From contig NZ_CP090976.1 in assembly GCF_021513235.1 (NCBI RefSeq), forward strand, positions 1,612,001-1,676,000: 64,000 nucleotides of DNA, written 5' to 3'. The DNA is from Kaistella sp. 97-N-M2. GTDB lineage: Bacteria; Bacteroidota; Bacteroidia; Flavobacteriales; Weeksellaceae. The notes beneath the pieces were generated by a model. That model was not told the origin of the DNA. It ran no database searches and worked only from the letters and a program-made list of their open reading frames with translations. Both the position numbers and the translations under genes were made by a program. Below are positions 18,141 to 28,155 of this stretch, one piece after another (position 1 is the first letter of the stretch; each line of letters starts with the position of its first letter).

Positions 18141-18867
18141 AAAGTTCAAAAATTTACTTAATACACCACAGGATGTCGGTGCATTGTTAAAGAAAATAGA
18201 ATATCTGGACAAGTCCGTAGAAGAATCTATATGGGCAAATGTTTATCACGACAGTATCAGAGGGTATTCCGCGCTGGAAAAACTTCCGCTAAATATTGGC
18301 AGATGGGCTGGTAATTATTCATTTTTTTATTTACTGAACCGTATTCTGAAGGATTTTCAACCTAAAAATATTTTAGAATTGGGATTAGGTGAATCCACAA
18401 AGTTTATTTCAACCTACGTCAACAATTACCTTCCAAATTCACACCATCATATAGCTGAGCACGATCCTGTATGGATTGATTTTTTTTCAAAAAATTTTCA
18501 GTTATCATCCAGATCGGAAATTAAAGAAATAGAGCTGGAAAAGGGTGTGCTTGAAAAAAATGAATACTACAGATATAAAGATTTTACGAATCAATTTTCA
18601 GCAGACTATGACTTTATTTTAATTGACGGCCCCTTTGGATGTAATCCGGTTTCCAGATATGATGTAATCGGATACATACATGAACATGAATTTTCAGGGA
18701 ATTTCGTAATTTTGTTGGACGACACAAACCGGGCGGGAGAACAAAATACCTTGGCTACTATTCTTCAACTATTAAGAAAAAAACGTTCCGACATTTATTA
18801 TTCTACTTTTGCAGGATTAAAATCTTGTACGGTAATTACAAATCAGAAGTTCTTAACATCTATATAG
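18121..18867 (+). CDS. Class I SAM-dependent methyltransferase-like protein
   Basis: A 248-residue protein from the ATG at 18121, overlapping wzt by 20 bp; the upstream in-frame start at 18055 would overlap by 86 bp. A Rossmann-type motif I is visible (ILELGLGESTKFIS, with G-x-G-x-S), followed by an acidic HHIAEHD strand and YDFILIDGPFG. It resembles the FkbM/class I methyltransferase fold, but catalytic specificity is unknown. Overlap with the wzt gene suggests a partner of Wzt: in ABC-dependent pathways a methyltransferase can cap the chain that the Wzt C-domain reads. That role is inference. Confidence 0.6.
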   Translation: MISKVTKKFKNLLNTPQDVGALLKKIEYLDKSVEESIWANVYHDSIRGYSALEKLPLNIGRWAGNYSFFYLLNRILKDFQPKNILELGLGESTKFISTYVNNYLPNSHHHIAEHDPVWIDFFSKNFQLSSRSEIKEIELEKGVLEKNEYYRYKDFTNQFSADYDFILIDGPFGCNPVSRYDVIGYIHEHEFSGNFVILLDDTNRAGEQNTLATILQLLRKKRSDIYYSTFAGLKSCTVITNQKFLTSI

Positions 18868-18976
18868 ATTCTTATATTGTTTTCGTTCAATATACTTATA
18901 AGTGGTGGGAAGACTGATATACGATTAAAACATATCAAATTAAATTATACAGATTTTAAAATAAACGCCACAAAAT

Positions 18977-19804
18977 ATGGATAGTCAAAATAAGATGCAT
19001 ATACTGGCCGTTTTGGTTAATTATGGTGATGAACAAATTTCATATTTAAAGGCAGTTGTTACGAAATTAAAGAGTTTCAAAAAATATAATGTTCATGTAC
19101 TTGTCAATAGTAATATTCCTCTTTCAATAGAAGGAATTGATACGGTCAAAGTTATTGAACTTGAGGATTACCAGTTACTGCCTTTAACCTGCAGAAAAAC
19201 AATCTGGGAACATAGGAAAAATTATGACCTTTTTATTTACGGTGAAAATGATCACCTTTTTTTAGAAACGCATATTGATAAACATTTGGAATATGAAAAT
19301 ATTCTTCCTTCAAATATGATCTCCGGTTTAATTCAATATGAAAAATCAGGAGATGAGTTTTATTTTCCTGGATATCATGAACCTTTCGAGTGGGATTTCA
19401 ATTCTGTGCGAAGCTATGGAGGAAAGAAATTCGCACATTTTAAAAATGTTCATCAGGCTAGCTTCATTCTTACTAAGAACCAATTAGATAAAATAGGAAG
19501 CAAAATAAATTTCTGTGAATTAGTAGATGACAGAGAGTCTTGGCTTAAAATAAAATGGAAAAACGCGCAAATTAAATTCTTTGATAGAAAGTTCATTCCA
19601 ATACACTGTTATAGCCGAAAATGCAAAGTTAATACCGATGTTTTTAAATATGGCGGTTACAAGAAGATGATTTGTATTTCCGAATTCAAAGATAATTTAA
19701 TTCATCATCTTCCAAATTTATATATTTATGGCGAAAAAGGCCGCAGAAAACTGAGGTCTGACGAAAATACCATGATGGCTTGTATAAATAAATTGCTGAA
19801 ATGA
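18977..19804 (+). CDS. Putative glycosyltransferase (GT-A-like), hypothetical
   Basis: A 275-residue protein I do not recognise confidently. It opens with HILAVLVNYGDEQISYLKAV, like a GT2 nucleotide-binding start, and has an acidic YGENDHLFLE stretch near residue 92 where a DxD motif would be expected. The C-terminal half is Tyr/Lys/His-rich. No signal peptide or membrane segment is seen. It sits among glycosyltransferases and its stop overlaps the next ATG by 4 bp, so it very probably acts on the same polysaccharide. Confidence 0.6.
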   Translation: MDSQNKMHILAVLVNYGDEQISYLKAVVTKLKSFKKYNVHVLVNSNIPLSIEGIDTVKVIELEDYQLLPLTCRKTIWEHRKNYDLFIYGENDHLFLETHIDKHLEYENILPSNMISGLIQYEKSGDEFYFPGYHEPFEWDFNSVRSYGGKKFAHFKNVHQASFILTKNQLDKIGSKINFCELVDDRESWLKIKWKNAQIKFFDRKFIPIHCYSRKCKVNTDVFKYGGYKKMICISEFKDNLIHHLPNLYIYGEKGRRKLRSDENTMMACINKLLK

Positions 19805-20712
19805 AGCTTCTCGCCGTAGTTATTCCTTATTATAAACGCACTTTCTTTCGGGAATGTTTAGCTTCTTTGGCAGCACAAACCGATCAAAGATTTACAGTTT
19901 ATATCGGCAACGATGCCTCTTCTGAAAATCCAGAAGATTTATTAAAAGAATTCGAAGGAAAATTTAACTTCGTATACAAAAAATTTGAAGAGAATTTTGG
20001 AAGAACTTCATTAACCAAACATTGGGACAGATGTATTGAAATGATGGAAGATGAAGAATGGTTTATGATTTTGGGTGATGATGATTGTTTAGGTCAAAAT
20101 GCTATCGAAAGTTTCTACGAAAGTTTCCACGAAATTAATGAGTCACATAATGTAGTAAGGTTTTCTACACAAATTATCAATGACTGTGGCACCAAAATTT
20201 CAAAAGTTTATCAACAGCCTGAAAGCGAAAATGCACTGCGATCGTATCAAAGAAAACTTTTGGGACAAAACCGAAGTTCACTATCAGAATATATATTTAG
20301 AATATTGAAATATAAAAAATATGGATTAAAAAACTATCCTTTAGCGTGGTCGGTAGACGATCGTGCAGTTATAGATTTCTGTGAGAACAAAGATATATTT
20401 TCAATCAATAGAGCAGTCGTATATGTTAGAATGTCGGCATCCAATATTTCTTCAACTATGGCTTATTCAAATTTGATGCAGGAAGCTATTTTGGAAAGCA
20501 GTAGAGAATTAATTTTTGATTACAAGAAAAAGATGGATAGAGCACAGTTAAGATTTTTTATTGAAAATTATGAAAACTGCGCCTTAATTTTTACAAAGGT
20601 GGATCGACGAGATTTAATAAACATAACGAAACTTTTTTTACTTTATATGCCGATTAAAAGCAAAATATATATTTTGAAAGTAATATTAAGTAAAGCATTT
20701 ACAAAAGTATGA
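19801..20712 (+). CDS. Family 2 glycosyltransferase
   Basis: A 303-residue GT-A enzyme: VVIPYYKRTFFRECLASLAAQ at the N-terminus, the nucleotide-binding acidic pair in YIGNDASSENP, and a metal-binding ILGDDDCLG near residue 96. The C-terminal part (about 200-303) is helical and probably binds acceptor or membrane. The start overlaps the previous stop (ATGA), and so does its own stop with the next gene, showing translational coupling. Sugar specificity cannot be read from the sequence. Confidence 0.82.
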   Translation: MKLLAVVIPYYKRTFFRECLASLAAQTDQRFTVYIGNDASSENPEDLLKEFEGKFNFVYKKFEENFGRTSLTKHWDRCIEMMEDEEWFMILGDDDCLGQNAIESFYESFHEINESHNVVRFSTQIINDCGTKISKVYQQPESENALRSYQRKLLGQNRSSLSEYIFRILKYKKYGLKNYPLAWSVDDRAVIDFCENKDIFSINRAVVYVRMSASNISSTMAYSNLMQEAILESSRELIFDYKKKMDRAQLRFFIENYENCALIFTKVDRRDLINITKLFLLYMPIKSKIYILKVILSKAFTKV

Positions 20713-21500
20713 AATTAACTATTTTTAATATTTGGCTTTACAATGTTATAAATAATATTTTTTACCGCAGCTTTGATTTGTATTGTAATCCTATAGTCCG
20801 AAAGCAGTTAAAACAGCCAAAACAAATACCAATAATTATAATCAATTTTAATCAATTGTTTTACTTAAAGCAACTAGTAGATTTTTTATTCGAGAGAAAC
20901 TTTAATAATATTGTAATTATTGATAATCGATCAACTTATCCACCATTGTTAAGATATTATGAAGAAATAAGCAATGACGTGGAGATAGAATTTATGGAGA
21001 AAAACTATGGTCACGCGGTATTTTTTAAAAATAAAGTATTACAAAAAAAATACGGAAAAGGATTTTATGTAGTCACTGATGCTGACGTTATACCAAATGA
21101 AAATCTGCCTGCTGATTTTTTAAAGCACATGATAATACATCTAAAAAAGCATTGGTCGCAGATTACTAAGGTAGGATTTGCATTAAAGTTAGATGACATA
21201 CCAAAGGAAAATCTCCTAAAACAAAAGATATTAAAGTGGGAAGCAAAATTTTGGCAAAATAAACAATCTGAAAATATTTATATAGCTCCTATTGACACCA
21301 CATTTGCTTTGTACAAACCTGGTTATCCGCGGAAATATGATCAGGTTCCGTACTTGAATGCTCATAGATTTGCAAACAGTTTTGTTGCAAAACATGGAGG
21401 TTGGTATGTAAATCAAAGTAATTTAACAGAAGAGCAACAGTTTTATGCGGAAACTGCTTCGATGTCAAGTTCTTGGCTTCAAAATAATCAGAATTTATAA
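20709..21500 (+). CDS. Glycosyltransferase, GT2-like
   Basis: A 263-residue protein. IPIIIINFNQLFYLKQLVDFL and VIIDNRSTYPPL are the GT-A nucleotide-binding strands, and VVTDADVIPNENLP supplies the DxD-type motif near residue 118. The C-terminus has HGGWYVNQSNLTEEQQFY. It has an ATGA overlap with the upstream gene. AT-rich composition is like its neighbours and unlike the export genes. Confidence 0.75.
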   Translation: MKLTIFNIWLYNVINNIFYRSFDLYCNPIVRKQLKQPKQIPIIIINFNQLFYLKQLVDFLFERNFNNIVIIDNRSTYPPLLRYYEEISNDVEIEFMEKNYGHAVFFKNKVLQKKYGKGFYVVTDADVIPNENLPADFLKHMIIHLKKHWSQITKVGFALKLDDIPKENLLKQKILKWEAKFWQNKQSENIYIAPIDTTFALYKPGYPRKYDQVPYLNAHRFANSFVAKHGGWYVNQSNLTEEQQFYAETASMSSSWLQNNQNL

Positions 21501-21513
21501 GGAAAATAATCAG

Positions 21514-22431
21514 ATGGCTATAAAAGATATTGTAATTCGGGTCAGTGTGTGTATCAGTGCTTACAATCATGAAGAATTTATTGAAGAAGCACTTCACAGC
21601 GTTTTAGAGCAAGAGTGTAATTTTGATTACGAAGTTATATTGTCCAATGATCATTCTACAGATTGCACCCATGAGGTAATTACAAGAATTATCGAAAATC
21701 ATCCCCACGGTGATAAGATTCGTTACTACAATCAGGCAAAAAATCTTGGCATCAACGGAAACCTAATCTATACATTAGAGCAAGCGGCGGGAAAATACAT
21801 TGCATTGTTAGAAGGAGATGATTACTGGACAGACCAGAATAAATTGCAAAAGCAGTTCGATTTCTTGGAAAGCAGCCCAGATTATACCATTTGCACGGGT
21901 GGGTATGAGTCAATAACGCCAGCTCGTGGATTGGTAGTAAGGAAATTGCATGAGAATGTTGATGGTATTACTTATGAATTTAATAAAAAAGATGGATTCC
22001 GAGCACATTACTTGAATATGTTTTTCAGATCAAAAAGTCTGGACACTGATAAATTAAAAACTTTTAAATATTCAGGTGACAATGTAATTTTTTTAATCTG
22101 TCTTTTAACAGGTAAAGGATACTTTTTTAATCAAATATTCGGATTTAGAAGAACTCATCCTGGCGGTGCCTGGACGTCAAAATCCCAAATTGATAAAATA
22201 AAGATGGGATATGAGCAACTTATTGGTTTGCATAGATTCCCTGAATTTCGGAAAGCAGTTCGATCAGAGTTATTCTATACTTATTTAGACCTACTGGGCG
22301 AAGATAACAACAGCAAGAACAATATTATATATTCTTTAAAATTAATTAGAAAGCCTGATGAACTAATATATTTTATCAAGAGAGTCTTGAATGTAATTTT
22401 TAAGACCAAAACAAAAAATAATTTTTGTTAA
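21514..22431 (+). CDS. Family 2 glycosyltransferase
   Basis: A 305-residue enzyme from the ATG at 21514 (MAIKDIV). The same frame opens at 21445 inside the previous gene, but those residues are not family-like. It has VSVCISAYNHEEFIEEALHS, then VILSNDHSTD and ALLEGDDYWTD, the canonical GT2 (WfgS/WfeV-like) motifs. The C-terminal FRRTHPGGAWT segment is typical of this subgroup. Confidence 0.85.
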   Translation: MAIKDIVIRVSVCISAYNHEEFIEEALHSVLEQECNFDYEVILSNDHSTDCTHEVITRIIENHPHGDKIRYYNQAKNLGINGNLIYTLEQAAGKYIALLEGDDYWTDQNKLQKQFDFLESSPDYTICTGGYESITPARGLVVRKLHENVDGITYEFNKKDGFRAHYLNMFFRSKSLDTDKLKTFKYSGDNVIFLICLLTGKGYFFNQIFGFRRTHPGGAWTSKSQIDKIKMGYEQLIGLHRFPEFRKAVRSELFYTYLDLLGEDNNSKNNIIYSLKLIRKPDELIYFIKRVLNVIFKTKTKNNFC

Positions 22432-22445
22432 AGTGATTTTCGCAA

Positions 22446-23417
22446 ATGCAATTATCTGTAATAATTCCCGTGTTCAACACTTCCGATTATTTGCCCGAAT
22501 GTCTGGAAAGTGTCATTGCACAAACTTTCCAGGACATCGAAATTATATGTATTAATGACGGTTCAACCGATGATTCGTTACTGATACTTAAAGAGTTTCA
22601 GAAAAAAGATAATCGCATCATCATTATCGATCAACAAAATAAAGGGGTGTCCGCTGCACGTAACTCAGGATTAAAAATCGCTAGTGGCCAATATATCGGT
22701 TTTGTAGACAGTGATGACGCAATTGCTCCTACCTATCTGCAAACTTTACATGAAAAAATAGGAGATGTACAATGGTCAGTCTGTGGCTACATCGGCTCGG
22801 AAGAGATGACTTTCAACGAAGGAGTTTTAAACTTAAATAAAAAATCATTGGTTGATTTTATAATGTTGCTTAAAACTGGATTGCTCTTTATGCCTTGGTG
22901 TAAGTTATATATAAAAGAGCTGATTACTAAAAATGATTTGGCTTTTAACTCGGATTTTAATTATGGTGAGGATTTACTGTTTAATATAGATTATTTGCGA
23001 CATGTTAGTAGTTTGTATGTTTCCTGCAAGGTTTTATACCAGTATAATATTACCACACCCAATTCTTTAGCTAAAAGCTTCACTGTTAAAATGTTTAATG
23101 ATAAGAACTTTCAGATTATAGAAATTAAAAAATTTTTAGAAAGTCGTTTTGGAAGTGATGAAATAATAAATAGTTATATTTCACAAGAACTGTATTGGAA
23201 TACCTACGATGCGAGTTTTTTCTTATTGAATAATTTTACAAATTTACTCGTAGATGAGAGGAAGCGATTTATAATAGAAGTGATGGATTTTCCATTTTTT
23301 AAAGATTGCAACAAAATTAAAAGGCATTTTTTAATAAAACTTTTTGCACTAAAGTTGAGGAAAGTAATATATATATACTTTTTACTTAGACATCAATTAT
23401 TATCTGTCAAAAAATGA
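22446..23417 (+). CDS. Family 2 glycosyltransferase
   Basis: A 323-residue GT2: LSVIIPVFNTSDYLPECLES, IICINDGSTDDS, AARNSGLKIASGQYIGFVDSDD (DxD), then a helical tail with basic residues (KLRKVIYIYFLLRHQ) that may associate with the membrane. Its stop overlaps the following ATG. The motif set is complete, so the enzyme should be functional; substrate unknown. Confidence 0.88.
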   Translation: MQLSVIIPVFNTSDYLPECLESVIAQTFQDIEIICINDGSTDDSLLILKEFQKKDNRIIIIDQQNKGVSAARNSGLKIASGQYIGFVDSDDAIAPTYLQTLHEKIGDVQWSVCGYIGSEEMTFNEGVLNLNKKSLVDFIMLLKTGLLFMPWCKLYIKELITKNDLAFNSDFNYGEDLLFNIDYLRHVSSLYVSCKVLYQYNITTPNSLAKSFTVKMFNDKNFQIIEIKKFLESRFGSDEIINSYISQELYWNTYDASFFLLNNFTNLLVDERKRFIIEVMDFPFFKDCNKIKRHFLIKLFALKLRKVIYIYFLLRHQLLSVKK

Positions 23418-24568
23418 AAAACACCTTAATTATAACAGGTTTAGATTCATCGGAAAAATTTGGTGGGTTAGAACGCTGGTATGTTCAATTAGCGAATATG
23501 TTAGATGAGCAAGGAAATATTTTTCTTTTTTATAACCTTAGTATGCCTCCCGAATTTATTTTAGAAAAATTCAGTGAAAATAATATTTCAGTGAATATAT
23601 TCGCAAATAAAGATTTAAAGCGAAATTCTAAGATCTATAAAGATTTTTTAATTAAAAACGATATCTCCCTAGTAATTGGCCAATTTGAAGCTGCATTAAA
23701 TTTTCTTCAAATACCAAATAAAACAGGAATTAAAACTGTTTGGTGCTTGTACATGGGGAATTTTTATGCTTACGATACCAAATGGAAGTATAACTTGAAA
23801 TTATATTTAGGCGTTTTATGGTATCGCTTACAAACTTTCAGAAAATTATTTTACGTAAATAAGGTGTATTGCGCATCTGAAGGTGTTCAAAAGGAATTTA
23901 GGGGTTTTTTCGGGCATAATAAGAAATTTGAAGTAAATTATTTAGGTCTTGATGATGACATATTAGATAAATATAGTTTTGTGGATATCTTAACAAAAAC
24001 GAAAAATAAAACGGATCAAATCATCATTTCCTGTATCGGTTTTCACGCCCCTATAAAAGGAATTGACATTTTTGTAAGAGCTATTGCAGAACTTAATGAA
24101 AGAGGTTTTGACAACGTGTTGTACTATCAAATCGGAAGTAGCTTAATTTCAGACACTGCCCACTATACCTTGCATTTGAAAGACTTAGCAAAATCTTTAA
24201 ATGTTGATAATTTACATTGGAAAGGAACACAAAAAGATGTTTTTCCTTTTCTTTTGCAGTCTGATGTATATTGCCAACCATCACGGCATGAGGCGCTCTC
24301 CTTTACAGTAATGGAGGCCATGACAGTTGGGTTGCCTATTGTAGGTGCAAATAATTGTGGTATCCCAGAACTTGTGCAACATGATATAAATGGATATTTA
24401 TTTAATACCGGCGATTACATAGATCTTGCTGATAAGCTCGAAGTTCTAATCAATAGTAAAAAAATACGTGATGAATTTGGGGTTAATTCTTTTGAGATTA
24501 TTCGTATGAATAAATTTAGGACTACTACGAATATAAAGAAGTTAATTGATTACCTTGTAGACTCATGA
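23414..24568 (+). CDS. Family 4 glycosyltransferase
   Basis: A 384-residue GT-B enzyme. The N-terminal domain begins TLIITGLDSSEKFGGLERWYVQLA (Gly-Gly loop). The C-terminal donor domain has IGFHAPIKGIDIFVRAI and the E-x7-E motif (QPSRHEALSFTVMEAMTVGLPIV). It overlaps both neighbours by 4 bp, in the middle of the low-GC sugar block. Confidence 0.88.
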   Translation: MKNTLIITGLDSSEKFGGLERWYVQLANMLDEQGNIFLFYNLSMPPEFILEKFSENNISVNIFANKDLKRNSKIYKDFLIKNDISLVIGQFEAALNFLQIPNKTGIKTVWCLYMGNFYAYDTKWKYNLKLYLGVLWYRLQTFRKLFYVNKVYCASEGVQKEFRGFFGHNKKFEVNYLGLDDDILDKYSFVDILTKTKNKTDQIIISCIGFHAPIKGIDIFVRAIAELNERGFDNVLYYQIGSSLISDTAHYTLHLKDLAKSLNVDNLHWKGTQKDVFPFLLQSDVYCQPSRHEALSFTVMEAMTVGLPIVGANNCGIPELVQHDINGYLFNTGDYIDLADKLEVLINSKKIRDEFGVNSFEIIRMNKFRTTTNIKKLIDYLVDS

Positions 24569-25722
24569 AAATAATAATGTTCTTCCACGCCGGAAGTAAA
24601 AACCGCGGGTGCGAAGCTATTGTCCGAACGGCTGCTCAATTATTAAAATCCGATGAACCCGTTACAGAATTGGCACTTTGCTCTGGCGATCCAGCTTCCG
24701 ACCGGTTGATTCCAAATATTGATGTATTGCATTTAGACAAGCAAGGCATGTTGGACCGTTATTCACTTCGGGGTTTGATAAGTGCCCTCAAGGTAAAACT
24801 CTTCAAAGACGAAAGTTTAGCATACCAAAAAATTCACGAAAGCATCATCAAACTGATTCCACACTACGATCTTTTCCTCTCCATTGGGGGCGACAACTAT
24901 TGTTACGGCGAACAGCCTGGTATCTATGAAATTGATCGACAGATTAAAAAAGCGGGAAAGAAATTAGTGCTTTGGGGAGCCTCTATTGGGGAAGAAGATT
25001 TATCGGAACAAAAACTGGCAGATTTAAAAAACTTTGATCTCATTTTGGCTAGGGAATCATTAACGGAAAAAGTTCTAAAGAATGCCGGGCTTATCAATGT
25101 AGCGTTGGTTGCCGATGGCGCTTTTTTAATGGAAAAAACAGAACTTTCATTGCCACAAATTTGGAAAGGAGGCAACACGATTGGCTTTAATTTTTCTCCT
25201 TTGGTTTCCAAGAAAAATCCGGCCTCCAAAGGCGCTGCATTTGCTTTGATCAGCCATATTTTAGGAACGACTGATTTTACCATCTGTTTTTTACCCCACG
25301 TTACTCTGTCTGGTAACGATGATCACGAGATCCTAAATGAGTTTTACGAGAAATTTAAAGATAGTAAACGCGTGATTTTGCTTCCCTCTACTTTAAACGC
25401 GACTGAGTACAAGGGATATATTGCACGAATGAAATTTTTTATCGGTGCACGAACTCACGCCACTATTGCGGCGTACTCGTGCTTGGTCCCCACCATGGTT
25501 CTGGGATACAGTGTGAAATCAAAAGGGATTGCAAAGGATATTTTTGGGGAAGAAAAACTGGTTCTTGATCTTTCAGAAATCTCAGATGCGGAGAAACTGA
25601 TCGCGAAATTTGAGGAAATGAAAAGGGAAGAACTTCAGTTAAAAGAAACCCTTAAAAATAGAATACCTGAAATAAAAAAGAGGGCTGCGCGAGCGGGTGA
25701 ATATCTTCTGGATTTGAAATAA
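24565..25722 (+). CDS. Polysaccharide pyruvyl transferase family protein
   Basis: A 385-residue protein of the CsaB/WcaK-type family (PF04230-like). Markers are NRGCEAIVRTAAQLL at the N-terminus, DLFLSIGGDNYCYG, LWGASIGEEDL and, near the C-terminus, ARMKFFIGARTHATIAAYSCLVPTMVLGYSVKS. The family transfers a ketal pyruvate from PEP onto a sugar of the repeat unit, giving the polymer a negative charge. A ketal-pyruvylated polysaccharide is therefore predicted. Followed by a perfect hairpin. Confidence 0.88.
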   Translation: MKIIMFFHAGSKNRGCEAIVRTAAQLLKSDEPVTELALCSGDPASDRLIPNIDVLHLDKQGMLDRYSLRGLISALKVKLFKDESLAYQKIHESIIKLIPHYDLFLSIGGDNYCYGEQPGIYEIDRQIKKAGKKLVLWGASIGEEDLSEQKLADLKNFDLILARESLTEKVLKNAGLINVALVADGAFLMEKTELSLPQIWKGGNTIGFNFSPLVSKKNPASKGAAFALISHILGTTDFTICFLPHVTLSGNDDHEILNEFYEKFKDSKRVILLPSTLNATEYKGYIARMKFFIGARTHATIAAYSCLVPTMVLGYSVKSKGIAKDIFGEEKLVLDLSEISDAEKLIAKFEEMKREELQLKETLKNRIPEIKKRAARAGEYLLDLK

Positions 25723-25735
25723 TATGGATGTACTC

Positions 25736-25768
25736 AACCTTGTCAGGGTTCCAAACCCTGACAAGGTT
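25736..25768. repeat. Perfect 15-bp inverted repeat (hairpin) between two sugar genes
   Basis: AACCTTGTCAGGGTT and its reverse complement are separated by CCA. There is no T-tract directly behind, so it is more likely a dispersed palindrome or RNA processing/stability hairpin than a standard terminator. Confidence 0.75.
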
Positions 25769-25791
25769 ATTTTAGATAACAAACTGACTTG

Positions 25792-26973
25792 ATGAAAAAA
25801 AAACTTCTTTTTGTAATTCCCAGTTTGGCTGCAGGTGGAGCTGAAAAAAGCTTGGTTAATCTTCTCGCGGAACTCGATTATTCCCGCTATGAAGTTGATC
25901 TGTTTTTATTTTCAAAGAATGGTCTGTTTCTTCCGCAAGTTCCGGAAGAAGTAAATATTTTAGCCAACAGTACTGATTTATTAACTTTTCAGTTACCACT
26001 TCCATCTTCCTTAAAACTATTTTTAAAAAAACTACAGTTTAAGTTGACTTGGGCAAGGATCATGTTTTTTTTGATTAATAGATTCTACGGAAATAAAAAC
26101 ATTGCGGAACAAAAATCCTGGAAATATATCGCTGCTTCTATTTTACCATTAAAAGAGAATTACACTGCAGCGATTGGTTTTTTAGAAAAATCATCCATTT
26201 ATTTGGTGGTCGATAAGGTCATTTCCCAAAATAAAATAGGATTTATTCACACCTATTATCCGAAATTAAAAACAGATCTTCAATTCGATCAAACCTATTT
26301 TTCGGCTCTGAATAAAGTGCTTTTAGTCTCGAAACATTGTGAAATAGACTTTAAAACTGTTTTCCCGGAATTTGCATCTAAAAGTATGGTCCTTCACAAT
26401 ATTAATTCTCCTCATTTGATCCGTAACCTCAGCGTGCAATTAAACCCTGATCTAAAATCAAACGCTGTTATTTCAGTAGGCAGACTGGAAACTGTAAAAG
26501 GTTTTGATCTGGCCGTAGAAGCCGCTCATATTTTGCAACAAGATAAAGTTGATTTTCATTGGTATATCATTGGCGACGGTAATGAAAAGCGCAGTTTAGA
26601 ACAGCAGATTGCTACTTATCATCTGGAAAATCATTTTACATTTTTAGGTTTGAAAGCAAATCCTTATCCCTATATTAAAAACGCAAAAATATTTGTACAG
26701 CCATCCCGCTACGAAGGAAAGTCAATTGCCATCGATGAAGCTAAAATATTGGCAAAACCGATCATTTTAACCGATTTCACCACGGCTAGAGATCAGGTAG
26801 AAAATGGCGTTACCGGAATTATTTGTGAAATGTCTGCTTCATCTCTTGCTGAAAGTATAGTGAAATACTTTGAAGAGAAACATTTCACCCAGAAAATTAT
26901 TGCAAATTTGCAGAGCAAAGATTACGGAACAGAGGAAGAAATAGAAAAATTTTACCAGGTTTTAAATGCATAA
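25792..26973 (+). CDS. Family 4 glycosyltransferase
   Basis: A 393-residue GT-B enzyme. I use the ATG at 25792 rather than the TTG one codon earlier. LLFVIPSLAAGGAEKSLVNLL is the acceptor-domain loop, VISVGRLETVKGFDLAVEA starts the donor domain, and PSRYEGKSIAIDEAKILAKPIILTD is the E-x7-E region. It is a close relative of the next gene (same GLFLPQVP/GLFLNQLP and EGKSIAIDEAK phrases), so the two arose by duplication. Confidence 0.87.
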   Translation: MKKKLLFVIPSLAAGGAEKSLVNLLAELDYSRYEVDLFLFSKNGLFLPQVPEEVNILANSTDLLTFQLPLPSSLKLFLKKLQFKLTWARIMFFLINRFYGNKNIAEQKSWKYIAASILPLKENYTAAIGFLEKSSIYLVVDKVISQNKIGFIHTYYPKLKTDLQFDQTYFSALNKVLLVSKHCEIDFKTVFPEFASKSMVLHNINSPHLIRNLSVQLNPDLKSNAVISVGRLETVKGFDLAVEAAHILQQDKVDFHWYIIGDGNEKRSLEQQIATYHLENHFTFLGLKANPYPYIKNAKIFVQPSRYEGKSIAIDEAKILAKPIILTDFTTARDQVENGVTGIICEMSASSLAESIVKYFEEKHFTQKIIANLQSKDYGTEEEIEKFYQVLNA

Positions 26974-28153
26974 AAAGAAAGATATTTTATTTGTGATGAA
27001 TAATTTGAATGTGGGTGGTGCCGAAAAGGCATTGATATCACTTTTGCAGATTTTTGATTATGAAAAGTATGCAGTTGATCTGTTGTTATTTAAAAAAGAG
27101 GGATTATTCCTTAATCAACTTCCCTCAGAAGTGACCTTGTTAGAAGCACCTAAAAACTTACGCTATTTTGATATGCCTTTTTTGCAAATACTAAAAGAAA
27201 ATGTACTGCAGGGAAACTGGAATGTTATTTATCGTCGCATTCAGTTTAAGCGTCAGTGCAAGAAAGCAAAGAATTCAGCAGAAGCAGAGCAGTTTGGCTG
27301 GAAGGCTTTATCGAAAACATTGAATCCCTTGTCTAAACAATACGATGCTGCGATTGGGTTTTTAGAGAAAAATCCGAACTATTTTGTCGTCGATCACACT
27401 CTTGCAGCGAAAAAAATTGGCTGGATTCATAATGACTACATTTCCCTTTCTTTAAATAAAGATATAGATCATCATTTCTTTAAGCAATTGAATCATATTG
27501 TTACGGTTTCAGCAGAGTGTGTTAAGTCCCTGGAAAATACCTTCCCTCAATTTAAAGAAAAGATCAAATTGATTCATAACATTTCCTCGCAAGAGAAACT
27601 GTGCGTTTTATCAGATGAGGATATTCCACTCTGGGTGAATCAAAAATTTATTTTAACGATTGGCAGATTAACTGAACAAAAAGCAATTGAAAAAGCAATC
27701 GATGCTTTTGAAATTCTTCAGAAAACAGAATCGGAACTGCAATGGATTGTTTTGGGAGAAGGATCTTTGCGCCCATTTTTAGAAAATAAAATTAAAGAAA
27801 AAGGCTTTGAAAATAAATTTCATCTATTAGGAAATAAGCCAAATCCTTACCCATATTTAAAAAGATGCACGGTATATGTCCAGACTTCTATTTTCGAAGG
27901 TAAATCCATTGCCATTGATGAAGCAAAACTTTTTGCTAAACCGATGGTAATTACCAATTATCCATCTGCAAAAGATCAGATAATGGATGGAGTAAATGGT
28001 TTGCTGGCAGATTTAAATGCGGTTTCAATTGCAAAAAAGATTAAAATGCTTTTAGATGATAAAAATATGCAAAATGCTTTTTCGCAAAAACTGCGATCTG
28101 AAGAAACGAGTTATGAAAAAGAAATTGAAAAGCTTTATCAATTAATGGAATAA
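26966..28153 (+). CDS. Family 4 glycosyltransferase, paralogue of the preceding gene
   Basis: A 395-residue GT-B enzyme overlapping the previous gene by 8 bp. DILFVMNNLNVGGAEKALISLL, then ILTIGRLTEQKAIEKAIDAF and TSIFEGKSIAIDEAKLFAKPMVITN. Both enzymes could add like sugars at consecutive positions, but this cannot be shown here. Confidence 0.87.
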   Translation: MHKKKDILFVMNNLNVGGAEKALISLLQIFDYEKYAVDLLLFKKEGLFLNQLPSEVTLLEAPKNLRYFDMPFLQILKENVLQGNWNVIYRRIQFKRQCKKAKNSAEAEQFGWKALSKTLNPLSKQYDAAIGFLEKNPNYFVVDHTLAAKKIGWIHNDYISLSLNKDIDHHFFKQLNHIVTVSAECVKSLENTFPQFKEKIKLIHNISSQEKLCVLSDEDIPLWVNQKFILTIGRLTEQKAIEKAIDAFEILQKTESELQWIVLGEGSLRPFLENKIKEKGFENKFHLLGNKPNPYPYLKRCTVYVQTSIFEGKSIAIDEAKLFAKPMVITNYPSAKDQIMDGVNGLLADLNAVSIAKKIKMLLDDKNMQNAFSQKLRSEETSYEKEIEKLYQLME

Positions 28154-28155
28154 TA

